From contig JAWLBM010000002.1 of the NCBI GenBank assembly GCA_041687675.1, positions 1 to 64,000 of the forward strand: 64,000 bases of DNA, read 5' to 3'. This document shows, piece by piece, positions 36,421 to 45,398 of the stretch (the first letter of the stretch is position 1; each line of letters opens with the position of its first letter). The stretch comes from JAWLBM01 sp041687675 (GTDB lineage: Bacteria; Pseudomonadota; Alphaproteobacteria; Rhizobiales; Pleomorphomonadaceae). A model generated the notes under the pieces. The model had not been told where the DNA came from, did no database searches, and saw nothing but the letters and a program-made list of their open reading frames with translations. The translations under genes and the position numbers were made by a program.

Positions 36421-37236
36421 ATGGCGGACATCCTTGCCCGCATCGAGGCCTACAAGCGCGAGGAGATCGCGGCGGCCAAGGCCGCCGTGCCGCTCGCCGA
36501 ACTCGCAGCCCGCGCCCGCGACCAGGCCCCTCCCCGCGGCTTTCGCGCGGCCATCGAGAGGACACTCGCCGAGGGTCGCCACGCGCTGATTGCCGAGATC
36601 AAGAAGGCGAGCCCGTCCAAGGGCCTGATCCGGGCCGACTTCGACCCGCCGCGCCTCGCCGAGGCCTACGCCCGCGGCGGCGCCGCCTGCCTCTCCGTCC
36701 TGACCGACGCGCCGTCCTTCCAGGGCCGGCCGGAGTATCTCGCCGCGGCGCGCGCGGCGGTCCCGCTGCCGGCGCTGCGCAAGGACTTCCTCTACGACGC
36801 CTACCAGGTGACCGAGGCCCGCGCCTGGGGCGCCGACTGCATCCTGATCATCCTCGCCGCGGTCGACGACGACACCGCCCGCCGGCTGGAGGACGCCGCC
36901 TTCGAGCTCGGCATGGATGTGCTGCTCGAGGTGCACGACGAGGCGGAGATGGACCGGGCACTCGCGCTCGCCTCGCCGCTGGTCGGCATCAACAACCGCA
37001 ACCTCCGCACCTTCGAGACGCGGCTGGAGACCACCGAGACGCTGGCGCCGCGAGTGCCTGCGGACCGGATCGTCGTCGGCGAGTCGGGCCTCTTCACCCC
37101 CGCCGACCTCGCCCGCCTCGCCCGCGCGGGCGTCCGCACCTTCCTGATCGGCGAGAGCCTGATGCGCCAGGACGACGTCGAGGCGGCCACCCGTGCGCTG
37201 CTCGCCGGCGCCGCCGGCGACCTTGCGGCAGAATGA
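36421..37236 (+). CDS. trpC: Indole-3-glycerol phosphate synthase
   Basis: Closes the indole ring in tryptophan synthesis (271 aa, TIM barrel). Catalytic lysines are in LIAEIKKASPSKGLIR and LRKDFLYDAYQV, with LTDAPSFQGRPEYL, GINNRNLRTFET and ESGLFTPADLARL elsewhere. It is monofunctional, without a TrpF fusion. It starts 3 nt after trpD and is followed by moaC. Confidence 0.97.
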   Translation: MADILARIEAYKREEIAAAKAAVPLAELAARARDQAPPRGFRAAIERTLAEGRHALIAEIKKASPSKGLIRADFDPPRLAEAYARGGAACLSVLTDAPSFQGRPEYLAAARAAVPLPALRKDFLYDAYQVTEARAWGADCILIILAAVDDDTARRLEDAAFELGMDVLLEVHDEAEMDRALALASPLVGINNRNLRTFETRLETTETLAPRVPADRIVVGESGLFTPADLARLARAGVRTFLIGESLMRQDDVEAATRALLAGAAGDLAAE

Positions 37237-37246
37237 GACCCGGACC

Positions 37247-37723
37247 GTGACCGACCGCCTCACCCACCTCGACGACAAGGGCGCCGCCTCGATGGTGGAC
37301 GTCACGGAGAAGGCGGTGACCGACCGCACCGCCGTCGCCGTCGGCTCCGTGGTGATGCGCCCCGAGACGCTGGCGCTCATCGTCGCCGGCGACACCCCGA
37401 AGGGCGACGTCATCGCCACCGCCCGGATCGCCGGGATCATGGCCGCGAAGCGCACCCACGAGCTGATCCCGCTCTGCCATCCGCTGATGATCGGCAAGGC
37501 CTCGGTGGACATCGAGGCCGACGAGGATCTGCCGGGTCTCAGGGTCACCGCCACCGTCAGGGTCAGCGGCAGGACGGGTGTCGAGATGGAGGCGCTGACG
37601 GCCGCCTCGGTCGCCTGCCTCACGATCTACGACATGGCCAAGGCGGTGGAGAAGGGCATGCGCATCGAGGGCATCCGGCTCACCGAGAAGACCGGCGGCA
37701 AGTCCGGCGACTGGCGGGCCTGA
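37247..37723 (+). CDS. moaC: Cyclic pyranopterin monophosphate synthase
   Basis: Second step of molybdenum cofactor synthesis, from 3',8-cyclo-GTP to cPMP (158 aa). Conserved AKRTHELIPLCHPL and GVEMEALTAASVACLTIYDMAKA carry the catalytic His and Lys residues. GTG 37247 is chosen as the start: it lies 10 nt after the trpC stop, whereas the upstream frame opens inside trpC. It is followed directly by moeA. Confidence 0.95.
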   Translation: MTDRLTHLDDKGAASMVDVTEKAVTDRTAVAVGSVVMRPETLALIVAGDTPKGDVIATARIAGIMAAKRTHELIPLCHPLMIGKASVDIEADEDLPGLRVTATVRVSGRTGVEMEALTAASVACLTIYDMAKAVEKGMRIEGIRLTEKTGGKSGDWRA

Positions 37724-37725
37724 TC

Positions 37726-38928
37726 ATGGCCCTGACGCCCGTCGACGAGGCCCAGCGGCGGCTCCTCTCCGACGTCCGGCCGCTGCCGGCGGAGACGGTG
37801 CCGCTCGCCGAGGCCGACGGGCGGGTGCTCGCCACGGACCTGCGGAGCCTTCGCACCCAACCGCCGTTCCCCGCCTCGGCGATGGACGGCTACGCTGTCC
37901 GCGCGGCGGACCTCGCCGCAGGGGCGCGGCTCGCCGTCGTCGGCGTCTCCGCCGCGGGCCACGGCTTCGACGGCCGGGTGAACCCCGGCGAGGCCGTGCG
38001 CATCTTCACCGGCGCACCGGTGCCCGGGGGCGCCGATACGATTCTCATCCAGGAAAACGCCAGCCGCGAGGGCGACGCCATCGTCGTCGGCGGCCCGGAG
38101 CAGGCGGGGCGCTTCGTCCGCCCGGCGGGCCTCGACTTCCGGGAGGGCGCGGTCGGCCTTGTCGCCGGGACGCGGCTCGGGGCCCGCCAGGTCGGCCTCG
38201 CCGCCGCGATGAACCATGCGAGCCTTGCCGTCCACCGGCGCCCGAAGGTGGCGATCCTCGCAACCGGCGACGAACTGGTGCTTCCCGGCAGCCCGGTCGG
38301 CCCCGACCAGATCGTCGCCTCCAACGGCTTCGCGCTCGCCGCGCTGGTGCGCCAGGCGGGCGGCGAGGCGATCGACCTCGGCCTTGCGCCGGACCGGGTC
38401 GAGGTGCTGCGCCAGCGGGTGCGCGAGGGGCTCGACGACGGCGCGGACGTCGTCTGCCTGCTCGGCGGCGCCTCCGTCGGCGACCACGACCTCACCCGCC
38501 CCGCCCTCGAGGCGGAGGGGCTGGCGCTCGACTTCTGGAAGATCGCCATGCGCCCCGGCAAGCCGCTGATGTTCGGGCGGATCGGCCTCGCCCGCGCCAT
38601 CGGGCTGCCGGGAAACCCGGTCTCCAGCCTGGTCTGCGGCCTCCTGTTCGTGGCCCCTCTCGTGCGCCGGCTCGCCGGGGAGATCGAGGTCCTGCCGGAG
38701 GAGGCGCGCGCCCGCCTCGGCCGCGACCTGCCGGGGAACGACCAGCGCCAGGACTACCTGCGGGCCGACTACGCGCCGGGCGCCGACGGGCTCCCCGTCG
38801 CGACGCCCTTCGAGGCCCAGGACAGCTCGATGACGTCGATCGTCGCGGCCGCCGGCTGCCTCGTCGTCCGCGAACCCTTCGCCCCGCCCGCGAAGGCCGG
38901 CGAAACGGTGCGGATCATCCGCCTCTGA
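37726..38928 (+). CDS. moeA: Molybdopterin molybdenumtransferase
   Basis: Inserts molybdate into adenylylated molybdopterin (400 aa). MoeA landmarks: PFPASAMDGYAV (about 47-58), IFTGAPVPGGADTILIQE, VAILATGDELVLPG, the MoCF-domain LLGGASVGDHD and MRPGKPLMFGR...GLPGNPVS. A C-terminal beta domain ends the protein. It is last in the ppiD-trpDC-moaC-moeA run and convergent with ksgA 10 nt later; lexA, often next in relatives, is not here. Confidence 0.95.
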   Translation: MALTPVDEAQRRLLSDVRPLPAETVPLAEADGRVLATDLRSLRTQPPFPASAMDGYAVRAADLAAGARLAVVGVSAAGHGFDGRVNPGEAVRIFTGAPVPGGADTILIQENASREGDAIVVGGPEQAGRFVRPAGLDFREGAVGLVAGTRLGARQVGLAAAMNHASLAVHRRPKVAILATGDELVLPGSPVGPDQIVASNGFALAALVRQAGGEAIDLGLAPDRVEVLRQRVREGLDDGADVVCLLGGASVGDHDLTRPALEAEGLALDFWKIAMRPGKPLMFGRIGLARAIGLPGNPVSSLVCGLLFVAPLVRRLAGEIEVLPEEARARLGRDLPGNDQRQDYLRADYAPGADGLPVATPFEAQDSSMTSIVAAAGCLVVREPFAPPAKAGETVRIIRL

Positions 38929-38937
38929 CGCCCGCCG

Positions 38938-39789
38938 TCAGCCCGTCCCGCGGATCCGGTCGAGGGCGTTCGCCATGGCGACGAAGCCGGCCACGGGCAC
39001 GGTCTCGGCGCGCCGCGTCGGCTCGACGCCGGCGGCGTCCGTGAGCGCCTGCGGATCGACGCCGAGGCTCCTGAGGCTCTGCCGCAGCATCTTCCGCCGC
39101 TGGCCGAAGGCGGCGGCGGTGACCGCCTCCAGCGCGGCGAGGCGGCAGGGGAGCGGATCGGGCCGGGGCTCGAAGTGGACGACCGTCGACGTCACCTTCG
39201 GCGGCGGCACGAAGGCCTTGGGCGAGATGTCGAACAGCCGCGTCGCCCGGGTTCGCCAGCCGCAGAGCACGCCGAGGCGGCCGTAGGCGTCGTCGCCCGG
39301 GGCGGCGGTGATCCGCTCGGCCACCTCCTTCTGGAACATCAGCGCCATCGACGACCAGCGGGGCGGCCAGGCCTTGGGCGAAATCCAGCCGACGAGCAGC
39401 GGCGTGGCGATGTTGTAGGGAAGGTTGGCGACGATCCGGACCGGCGCCTCGCCGAGCGCCGCCGTGTCCATGGCGAGGGCGTCGCCCTCGATCACCTCGA
39501 GGCGGCCCGGATAGCGCTCGGCGATCTCCTGGAGGGCGGCGATCGCCCGCCGGTCGCGCTCCACCGCGACCACGCGGCGGGCCCCGGCCGCGAGCAGCGC
39601 ACGCGTCAGCCCGCCCGGCCCCGGCCCGATCTCGACGATGTCGTGGTCGGCGAGCGAGCCGGCCGAGCGGGCGATCCGGCCGGTGAGGTTGAGGTCGAGC
39701 AGGAAGTTCTGGCCGAGGCTCTTCAGCGCGGCGAGGCCGTGGCGCTCGATCACCTCTCTGAGCGGCGGCAGGCCGTCGACGGCGGTCAC
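38938..39789 (-). CDS. rsmA: 16S rRNA (adenine1518/1519-N6)-dimethyltransferase
   Basis: KsgA/RsmA methylates two adenines in helix 45 of 16S rRNA during small-subunit assembly (283 aa). SAM-site features: LGQNFLLDLNLTGRIA, VEIGPGPGGLTRALL, and the target-base motif NLPYNIATPLL. The GTG start at 39789 overlaps the pdxA stop. It is the last gene of the lptF-to-ksgA operon, a classical surA-pdxA-ksgA order. Confidence 0.96.
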   Translation of the reverse strand: MTAVDGLPPLREVIERHGLAALKSLGQNFLLDLNLTGRIARSAGSLADHDIVEIGPGPGGLTRALLAAGARRVVAVERDRRAIAALQEIAERYPGRLEVIEGDALAMDTAALGEAPVRIVANLPYNIATPLLVGWISPKAWPPRWSSMALMFQKEVAERITAAPGDDAYGRLGVLCGWRTRATRLFDISPKAFVPPPKVTSTVVHFEPRPDPLPCRLAALEAVTAAAFGQRRKMLRQSLRSLGVDPQALTDAAGVEPTRRAETVPVAGFVAMANALDRIRGTG

Positions 39790-40817
39790 GGGCGCGCCGC
39801 CGCCATCCGCCCGGCCATGGCGATGGCCGCGATCATGCTGTCCGCCCGGGCGAGCCCACGGCCGGCGATGTCGAGCGCGGTGCCGTGGTCCGGCGAGGTC
39901 CGCACGAAGGGAAGGCCGAGCGTCACGTTGACGGTCTCGTCGAAGGCGATGGTCTTCACCGGGATCAGCGCCTGGTCGTGGTACATCGCCAGCACCACGT
40001 CGTAGCCGGCGCGGGCGCGGGGATGGAACAGCGTGTCCGCGGGGTGCGGGCCGCTCGCCCGGATGCCGTCGGCGAGGAGGTCCGCCACCGCCGGGGCGAT
40101 GACGTCGCGGTCCTCCGTGCCCATCGTGCCGTCCTCGCCGGCATGCGGGTTGAGGCCCGCGAGCGCGAGGCGTGGCGCGGCGACGGCGAAGCGGCGGGCG
40201 AGGTCGCGGGCGACGATCCGGCCGACTGTGACGATCCGCTCGCGGGTGAGCGCCGCCGGCACGGCGGCGAGCGGTATGTGCACGGTGACCGGGACGGTGG
40301 AGAGCTCCGGCCCCGCCAGCATCATCACCGGCTCCGCCGGCTCGCCCGGCCAGAGACGGGCGGCGAGCTCGCCGAGGAACTCGGTGTGCCCGGGGTGGGA
40401 GAAGCCGGCGGCGTAGAGCGTCGCCTTCTGGATCGGCGCGGTGACCACCGCGGCCGCCCTGCCCTCGCGCACGTCGACGACCGCGGTTTCGATCGCCCGC
40501 ACCACCGCCGGTGCGTCGGCCTGGTCGGGACGGCCCGGCCGGTCGCCCATCGGCAGGCCGAGCGGCACGACCGGCAGCGCCGCCGCGAAGGCGGCCGAGG
40601 CCCCGGCGGCGTCCGTCTCGCGGACCGGCACGTCGAGGCCCGCGGCACGGATGCGCGCGGCGACCAGCGCCGGATCGGCGATCAGGTAGAAGGCCGGGAG
40701 CTGCCGGCTCCGGCGCGCCGCCCAGGCCGCCGCGACGACCTCGGGCCCGATGCCCGCGGGCTCGCCGACCGAGACGGCGAGCGGGAGCCCCGGGCGGGCG
40801 GCGGGATCGGTCATCAT
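39786..40817 (-). CDS. pdxA: 4-hydroxythreonine-4-phosphate dehydrogenase
   Basis: NAD-dependent step of pyridoxal phosphate synthesis (343 aa). Motifs: GEPAGIGPEVV, a substrate/metal His in GHTEFLGEL, NPHAGEDGTMG, YHDQALIPVK and the catalytic region VRTSPDHGTALDIAG. Placement between surA and ksgA supports true PdxA rather than the PdxA2 paralogue used in tetronate catabolism. Starts at 40817 or 40814 are equally possible. Confidence 0.95.
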   Translation of the reverse strand: MMTDPAARPGLPLAVSVGEPAGIGPEVVAAAWAARRSRQLPAFYLIADPALVAARIRAAGLDVPVRETDAAGASAAFAAALPVVPLGLPMGDRPGRPDQADAPAVVRAIETAVVDVREGRAAAVVTAPIQKATLYAAGFSHPGHTEFLGELAARLWPGEPAEPVMMLAGPELSTVPVTVHIPLAAVPAALTRERIVTVGRIVARDLARRFAVAAPRLALAGLNPHAGEDGTMGTEDRDVIAPAVADLLADGIRASGPHPADTLFHPRARAGYDVVLAMYHDQALIPVKTIAFDETVNVTLGLPFVRTSPDHGTALDIAGRGLARADSMIAAIAMAGRMAAARP

Positions 40818-40839
40818 CGTGGCAGCGGTCCGGCCGGGG

Positions 40840-41787
40840 TCAGCGGTAGATGATGTTGGCGCGCTGGCGGAGTTCGCGGGTCATCTCCTCGGAGAGCTTC
40901 CGGCCCTGCTCGTCCAGCGCCTCGGCGTCGATGCTCGCCGAGGTGGCCGCGCTCTCGCCCTCGACCGGGATGCGCTCGCACACCGCCAGCATCTCGATGC
41001 CCTGGGGGGTCACGCTCGGCTTGGTCAGCGAGCCCTCGGGAACGCCCTCCAGCGCCTCCCACATCTGCGGCGTCACCTCGGCCGCGAGCCTCCGGCCGAC
41101 GTTGATCACCGCCACCTCCCTGAGGCCGCGGGCGAGGGCGAGCCCCTCCTCGCAGCCGTTGAAACGGGCGCGCAGCTGCTCGGCCTCCTGTCGCCGGCGC
41201 GAGACCACCGCGGCGGCGGCGTTGGCGGGCAGCGTGAACACCACCCGCTGCAGCACGAAGTCCTCGGCCTTCACCTCCGAGGTGGCCTTCTCCTGCCGGC
41301 GCATCTGGGCGATCAGGTCGTCCTGCTCGGCGCGGACCTCGGAGCGAAGCCGCGCGCGGACGATCTGGCTCCAGGCGAGCTGCGCCTTGAGCCGGTCCTT
41401 CAGGGTGCCGATCGGCACGCCGGCCTGGCCGAGCGCCTGCGCGAACTGGCTCGGCGACATGTTCGAGCGCTGGGCGATGCCGGCGATCGCCTGGTCGACC
41501 TGGGCGTCGGGGATCTCGATGCCCCGCCGCCTGGCGTCGCGCAGGCGCAGCGCGTCGTCGATCAGCTCGTCGATGGCCGCCTTCTGCGCCTGGCCGGGGT
41601 TCATCCGGTTGGCGATCTGCAAAAGGCGGCTCCGGCCCTGGATGTCCATGCTGGTGATCGCGGTGTCGTCCACCACCACCTTGATCGAGGACTGCGCCGC
41701 GGCCGGAGCCGGCGCCTGGAACACCATCGCCGACATCACCACAGCCGCCGCCGCCGCCCTGCCGATCTCCCGAAGCTTGCCCTGCAT
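40840..41787 (-). CDS. surA: Periplasmic chaperone/peptidylprolyl isomerase SurA
   Basis: Outer-membrane protein chaperone (315 aa). A signal peptide (about 1-31, ends APAAAQ) is followed by the SurA_N helical domain with IKVVVDDTAITSMDIQGRSRLL and a single parvulin-like region toward the C-terminus (LQRVVFTLP...GSLTKPSVTPQGIEMLAVCER). It is shorter than the 428-aa E. coli form, having at most one recognisable parvulin domain, as in many alphaproteobacteria. It lies next to lptD, a known SurA-dependent client. Confidence 0.88.
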   Translation of the reverse strand: MQGKLREIGRAAAAAVVMSAMVFQAPAPAAAQSSIKVVVDDTAITSMDIQGRSRLLQIANRMNPGQAQKAAIDELIDDALRLRDARRRGIEIPDAQVDQAIAGIAQRSNMSPSQFAQALGQAGVPIGTLKDRLKAQLAWSQIVRARLRSEVRAEQDDLIAQMRRQEKATSEVKAEDFVLQRVVFTLPANAAAAVVSRRRQEAEQLRARFNGCEEGLALARGLREVAVINVGRRLAAEVTPQMWEALEGVPEGSLTKPSVTPQGIEMLAVCERIPVEGESAATSASIDAEALDEQGRKLSEEMTRELRQRANIIYR

Positions 41788-41916
41788 GTCTATTTCCGCC
41801 TGGTCATTCGTGATTGCCGCCCGCCCGACCGTCGTTCGGCTCCCCGCGCGAGAGAAAAGACGTCCGTGCGCTGCCGCGTCAAGTACGTCGTGCCGGTGGC
41901 GAAAGCGTGACCCGGC

Positions 41917-44310
41917 TCACTCCATGATGTCGGCCGAGCCGCCGGTCTCGCCAAGGGTGCGGAAGCCGAGCCGGAAAAAGACCGTCCGGTCGATCGGCTC
42001 GCCCGTCGCGCGGGTCTTGTCCTCGCTGTAGGCGAGCGAGGCGGAGAAGGCCTCGTCGTCGTAGGCGACGCCGACGGCCTGGCGGACGAAGTTGTCGTTC
42101 TCGATGTCGTAGCGGGTGGCGCCGAACAGGCGCCAGTGGTCGGCGAGCTGAAGGCTCGCGGCCGCCTGCACCTCGCTGCGGTCGTCCTCCAGGCCGAGGT
42201 CCGGTTGGCGGCGGATCCAGGCGTAGGTGAGCATACCGGTGAGGCGCCCGGCCACGCCCACCATCTGCCCCTCGACCCGGTTCGGCGAAGCATCGTCCTG
42301 GTCGAAGCGCGCCGCCCCGTTGAACAGCAGCCCGCGGGCGGTATCCACGCTGAGGGAGGCGACATAGTCGGAGACGTCGCCGTCGAGCCCGGAATCCTCG
42401 CCGGTCTGGTAGGCGGTGTCCTCGGAGAAGGAGTTCTCCCCGAAGAGATGGACCGACTGGCCGACGAGCCCGCTGACGGTGATCCCGTTGACGAGGCGTC
42501 CGCTGTAGCGCAGCCCGAGGTTCAGCCGGCCGCCGCCCTCGACGCGGTCGAAACCGGAGAACTTGTCGTAGTCGAACAGGGTGGTGGCGTCGAAGACGAG
42601 GCTCTGGGCGTCCTCGTTCGGGAAGTTGCCCACCTCGCGCTCGCTCGGGCGCAGGATGAGCTGCGCCACGGGCTCGACGACGCCGGTACCGAGCGAGCCC
42701 TCCACCATCACCGGGTAGGCGTATTCGAGGCCGACCGCCGGCATGGCGCGGGCGGCGAACCGGTCGTCGGCGAGGCCCACGGCGCCCGCGTCGTTCGGCG
42801 CGGAGAACATCAGGTCGCCGCGCACATAGGCGAAGGGGGTGAACACCTGGCCGAGCGAATCGGTGAAGCGGCGGCGCCACAGCATGTCGACGCTGGCGCG
42901 GGTGTAGGTGCCCGCCGCGCCGCGCAGCCGGACGTCCTCCCCGTCGGGGCGGCCGTATATGCCGTCGCCGTCCGCGTCGAACTCGTAGATGTCGCGGTTG
43001 GTGCGGGACAGGCTGGTGACGTTGGTGGTGAACGACAGCTCCCCCCCGGCGACCGGTTGGCCCGCGTAGACCTGGTGGTCGATGACCGGGTGGACGTAGG
43101 GCTGCTTCTCCTGCAGGTCCAGGTCCTGCGACGGGGCGCCGGCGAGGGTCGAATCCTCCTGGGTGACGAAGAAGCCGTAGAGGTGCGCGTCGAAGCGGTT
43201 GCGCCCGTCGACGCCCGTGAGGAACACGTCGTTGACGATGTCGTCGCCGCCCTCCTCGCGGTCGTAGTTGTCGAAGAAGGCGCGATCGGTCGCGGCCGCG
43301 ATGTTCCAGCCCCAGTTCCAGCGCTCGTTGATGACGAACCGTCCCTCGGTCGACACCGAGCCACGGTACTTGCGGTCGCCCGAGCCGCCGTCGAACTCCT
43401 CGGGGGAGTTCTGGCGCAGTCCGGCGAGCCGGATCGAATAGGCGCCCTGCACCAGGCGGTGGCGGAACTCGACGTCCGCGAGGAAGCCCTGGCGGGAGTA
43501 GACCGTGGGCGCGAAGGTCACGTCCATGTTCGGCGCCAGCACCCAGAAGTAGGGCACGGCGATGCCGACGCCGCGGCTGTTCGACCAGGACGGCTCGGGG
43601 ACGAGGAAGCCGCTCTTGCGCCGCACCGTCGGGTCGGGCTGGGTGAGCACGGGGACCCAGGCGATGGGTACGCCGAGGAACTCGAATCGCGCATCCTCGA
43701 AGGTGATGGTCCGCTCGCCCTGGCGGTGGACGATCTTGCGGGCGCTGATCTGCCAGACCGGCTTGCGCCCGGGCACGCCGTCGCAGTCCACGCAGGGAAG
43801 ATACACCCCCTCCTCGAACTCCGTCACGTCGCCGCCCCGGCGCGTCGCCCGGGTCGCGGTGAAGGCGATGCGCTCCTCGGTGACCAGTTCCAGCGCCTCG
43901 ATGACCCCGTCGGCGAGGTCGTCGGTGAGGTCGAGCGCCTGCCCGCGGATCACGTTGCCGGCAGGGTCCACGATGGTGACGCCCCCCGAGGCGGCGACCC
44001 GCTCGGTCCGGCGGTCGACGTCCACGCGGCCGGCGGTGAGCGTGTAGGAGCCGTAGTAGATCACCACGCCGCCGACGGCGGAGATGGTCTCGGTGTCGAT
44101 GTCGTAGACGAGGCTGTCAGCCTCCACCAGCATGCGCCCGTCGGGCGCCTCTTCGGAGGTCGCGAGGCCGAAAAGGGAGGGCTCGTCCGGCGCCTGTGCG
44201 AAGGACCCGACAGCGCCGCTGGCGAGGATCGCCGCGGCGGCCACTCCGGCCAGAGCGCGGCCGCGCAGGCGCGCCCTTGCCGTCGGGACGACGGAAATAC
44301 GCAACGTCAC
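41917..44310 (-). CDS. lptD: LPS-assembly protein LptD
   Basis: Outer-membrane beta-barrel that inserts lipopolysaccharide into the outer leaflet with LptE (797 aa). After a signal peptide (about 1-40) comes an OstA/LptA-like periplasmic domain (LVEADSLVYDIDTETISAVGGVVI, LTAGRVDVDRRTERV), then the LptD barrel with alternating aromatic strands and a C-terminal FFRLGFRTLGE strand. A CVDC pair (about 173-176) could form the periplasmic disulfide. GTG start at 44310 overlaps the lptG stop. Confidence 0.93.
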   Translation of the reverse strand: MTLRISVVPTARARLRGRALAGVAAAAILASGAVGSFAQAPDEPSLFGLATSEEAPDGRMLVEADSLVYDIDTETISAVGGVVIYYGSYTLTAGRVDVDRRTERVAASGGVTIVDPAGNVIRGQALDLTDDLADGVIEALELVTEERIAFTATRATRRGGDVTEFEEGVYLPCVDCDGVPGRKPVWQISARKIVHRQGERTITFEDARFEFLGVPIAWVPVLTQPDPTVRRKSGFLVPEPSWSNSRGVGIAVPYFWVLAPNMDVTFAPTVYSRQGFLADVEFRHRLVQGAYSIRLAGLRQNSPEEFDGGSGDRKYRGSVSTEGRFVINERWNWGWNIAAATDRAFFDNYDREEGGDDIVNDVFLTGVDGRNRFDAHLYGFFVTQEDSTLAGAPSQDLDLQEKQPYVHPVIDHQVYAGQPVAGGELSFTTNVTSLSRTNRDIYEFDADGDGIYGRPDGEDVRLRGAAGTYTRASVDMLWRRRFTDSLGQVFTPFAYVRGDLMFSAPNDAGAVGLADDRFAARAMPAVGLEYAYPVMVEGSLGTGVVEPVAQLILRPSEREVGNFPNEDAQSLVFDATTLFDYDKFSGFDRVEGGGRLNLGLRYSGRLVNGITVSGLVGQSVHLFGENSFSEDTAYQTGEDSGLDGDVSDYVASLSVDTARGLLFNGAARFDQDDASPNRVEGQMVGVAGRLTGMLTYAWIRRQPDLGLEDDRSEVQAAASLQLADHWRLFGATRYDIENDNFVRQAVGVAYDDEAFSASLAYSEDKTRATGEPIDRTVFFRLGFRTLGETGGSADIME

Positions 44311-45398
44311 CCATCCTCCCGATACAACAGCGAGGTGACCCCGAGGAGCGTTGCGACGACCCCCGGAGCCCAGGCGGCGAGGGCTGCGGGAACCAGCCCC
44401 TCGCTGCCCAGATCACGCGCGATTTCGGTGACCACATAAAGCACGAAGCCCGCAGTCACGCCACCGAGAATCATGCGCCCCACCTGGCCCGACCGGGCAA
44501 GCCCGAGAGAGACCGTCGCCGCGATGAGGACCATCGAGGCGAGCAGCAGCGGTCTGGATAACAAGACATGAAATTGCAAACGAAACCTGTATGGAGGCAG
44601 CCCGGAGGCCGCCGCCTGGTCGATCGTTGCCGGGAGTCGCCAGAAAGACACGGCGTCGGGCGCGGAGAGGCGGTCGCGGACCTGCTCGGGGGTGAGCGAG
44701 GTCGGCAGGTCGAAGCTGTCGACCCGGCGGCGCTGGCCGGAGAGTTCCGTCACCGTCGCCTCGGACAGTTCCCAGCGGTCCGCGTGCAGGGTTCCGATCA
44801 CTGCCTCGACCCGCCTGGCGAGCCGGCCGGTGCCGTCGAACATCCAGAACACCGGCTCGAGGATGGTGCGGCCGCCGTCGGCGATTCCCTCCACCGACAC
44901 GATGGCCTCCCCGTCGGGCATGCTCTGGCGCAGCCAGGCCTCGGAGGAGGCGTCGGACAGGATCGAGGCGACGGATCCGAACGAGGCGGCGGCGATCCGG
45001 TCGGACTGGGTGCGCATCGCGGTCGCCACCGGATTGTAGACCAGCGTGGCGAAGACGCCGATCGCCAGCGCGACGAGGATTCCCGGCCGGGCGAACTGCC
45101 AGACCGACAGGCCCGCGGCGCGGCAGACCGCCAGTTCGGACCGCCGCGACAGCGCCAGGAAGGCGGCGATCGAGCCGATCAGCACCGCGAAGGGCAGGAT
45201 CTGCTCCGTGATCAGCGGGATCCTGAGCGCCGAGACCGCCACGACGTCCAGGTAGTCGAGGTTCGGCTTGTCGGCGTTGCCGCGCAGCAGTTCGAGGATG
45301 TCGATCAGGAAGGCGAGCAGGGTGGCGCCGGCGAAGAGGCCCAGGATCCACTTGGCGAAGAGGGCGGCGATGTAGCGGCCGAGGATGCGCCCCCTCAT
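44307..45398 (-). CDS. lptG: LPS export ABC transporter permease LptG
   Basis: Inner-membrane subunit of the LptB2FG extractor (363 aa), YjgP/YjgQ family. Two or three N-terminal hydrophobic segments (ALFAKWILGLFAGATLLAFLI; QILPFAVLIGSIAAFLALSRRSELAV with the conserved RRSELAV.RAAG motif) are followed by a large periplasmic domain and C-terminal segments (LLASMVLIAATVSLGLA). ATGA overlap with lptF. lptB is not in the window. Confidence 0.93.
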   Translation of the reverse strand: MRGRILGRYIAALFAKWILGLFAGATLLAFLIDILELLRGNADKPNLDYLDVVAVSALRIPLITEQILPFAVLIGSIAAFLALSRRSELAVCRAAGLSVWQFARPGILVALAIGVFATLVYNPVATAMRTQSDRIAAASFGSVASILSDASSEAWLRQSMPDGEAIVSVEGIADGGRTILEPVFWMFDGTGRLARRVEAVIGTLHADRWELSEATVTELSGQRRRVDSFDLPTSLTPEQVRDRLSAPDAVSFWRLPATIDQAAASGLPPYRFRLQFHVLLSRPLLLASMVLIAATVSLGLARSGQVGRMILGGVTAGFVLYVVTEIARDLGSEGLVPAALAAWAPGVVATLLGVTSLLYREDG